Program-made: the position numbers and the translations under genes
From: Lujinxingia litoralis
GTDB lineage: Bacteria; Myxococcota_A; Bradymonadia; Bradymonadales; Bradymonadaceae
Assembly: GCF_003260125.1 (NCBI RefSeq)
Contig: NZ_QHKO01000010.1
Coordinates: forward strand, 62,001 to 126,000
Direction of reading: 5' to 3'
Length of the DNA: 64,000 nucleotides
The notes under the pieces: generated by a model
What the model was told of the DNA's origin: nothing
Database searches by the model: none
What the model saw: the letters and a program-made list of their open reading frames with translations, nothing else
Part shown: in pieces, positions 63,993 to 64,000 of the stretch
How positions within the stretch are numbered: position 1 is the stretch's first letter
Layout of the letters: the number at the start of each line of letters is the position of its first letter

Positions 63993-64000
63993 GAAAAGCC

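Overview
The window is a GC-rich chromosomal segment from a Gram-negative bacterium. It has outer-membrane TonB-dependent transport, many lipobox proteins, Tat, an undecaprenyl-phosphate type sugar transferase and large multidomain signalling proteins. Family content (receiver-DUF4388-TPR proteins, Ser/Thr kinases, orphan histidine kinases, many unknown lipoproteins) suggests a former 'deltaproteobacterium', such as Bradymonadota or Myxococcota. That placement is inference from gene content and was not tested by phylogeny. Almost all sequence is coding. I see no phage, plasmid replication gene, intact insertion sequence or CRISPR array.

Layout. 1-4.3 kb: end of a lipoprotein gene, a TonB-dependent receptor carrying its own TonB C-terminal domain, and a partner lipoprotein. 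4.4-11.6 kb: Ppx/GppA, MsrA, an rRNA uracil methyltransferase, four 23-bp tandem repeats, an AarF/UbiB kinase and a GNAT-like protein. 11.6-15.8 kb: exbB-exbD-tonB behind a good Fur-box candidate, then two exported tandem-rhodanese proteins. 16-24 kb: a 735-aa unknown protein, an SseB-like protein, a NapH-like Fe-S membrane protein with duplicated metal-binding modules, an AI-2E family permease and a Ser/Thr kinase. 24-34.8 kb: a 1319-aa receiver/DUF4388/TM/TPR protein whose receiver has Glu at the phospho-acceptor position, TsaD, a TatA-like protein, a CPBP protease, an orphan histidine kinase, a MerC-like protein and a protein with GQHNAAHLQQ repeats.

34.9-50.2 kb is mostly housekeeping: an exported hydrolase, PrfC, GpsA, two cyclic-nucleotide-binding proteins, a CHRD lipoprotein, the NYN-ThyA-FolA operon, GloA, a second orphan histidine kinase, dodecin, a class II photolyase and a YfcH-type epimerase. 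50.2-59.5 kb is a surface-glycan region: glycosyltransferase, a 2-oxo-acid dehydrogenase-like E1 alpha/E1 beta pair, a fusion of lipoyl domain, E3-binding domain and NeuD/PglD sugar acyltransferase, a PglC-type phosphosugar transferase, an ATP-grasp ligase, an ElyC/YdcF protein, an RmlD-like reductase and a ChaC-like protein. 59.5-64 kb: an unknown lipoprotein, a YidD domain behind a lipoprotein signal, tRNA-Val-Asp-Asp, a CAU tRNA, a coiled-coil zinc-ribbon protein and RNase P RNA.

The most unusual system is the E1 alpha/E1 beta/lipoyl-NeuD/PglC operon. The E2 catalytic domain appears to be replaced by a sugar N-acyltransferase, so an acyl group made by 2-oxo-acid decarboxylation could be delivered to an amino sugar that the adjacent transferase then loads onto a lipid carrier. 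This is a hypothesis from domain order and gene order.
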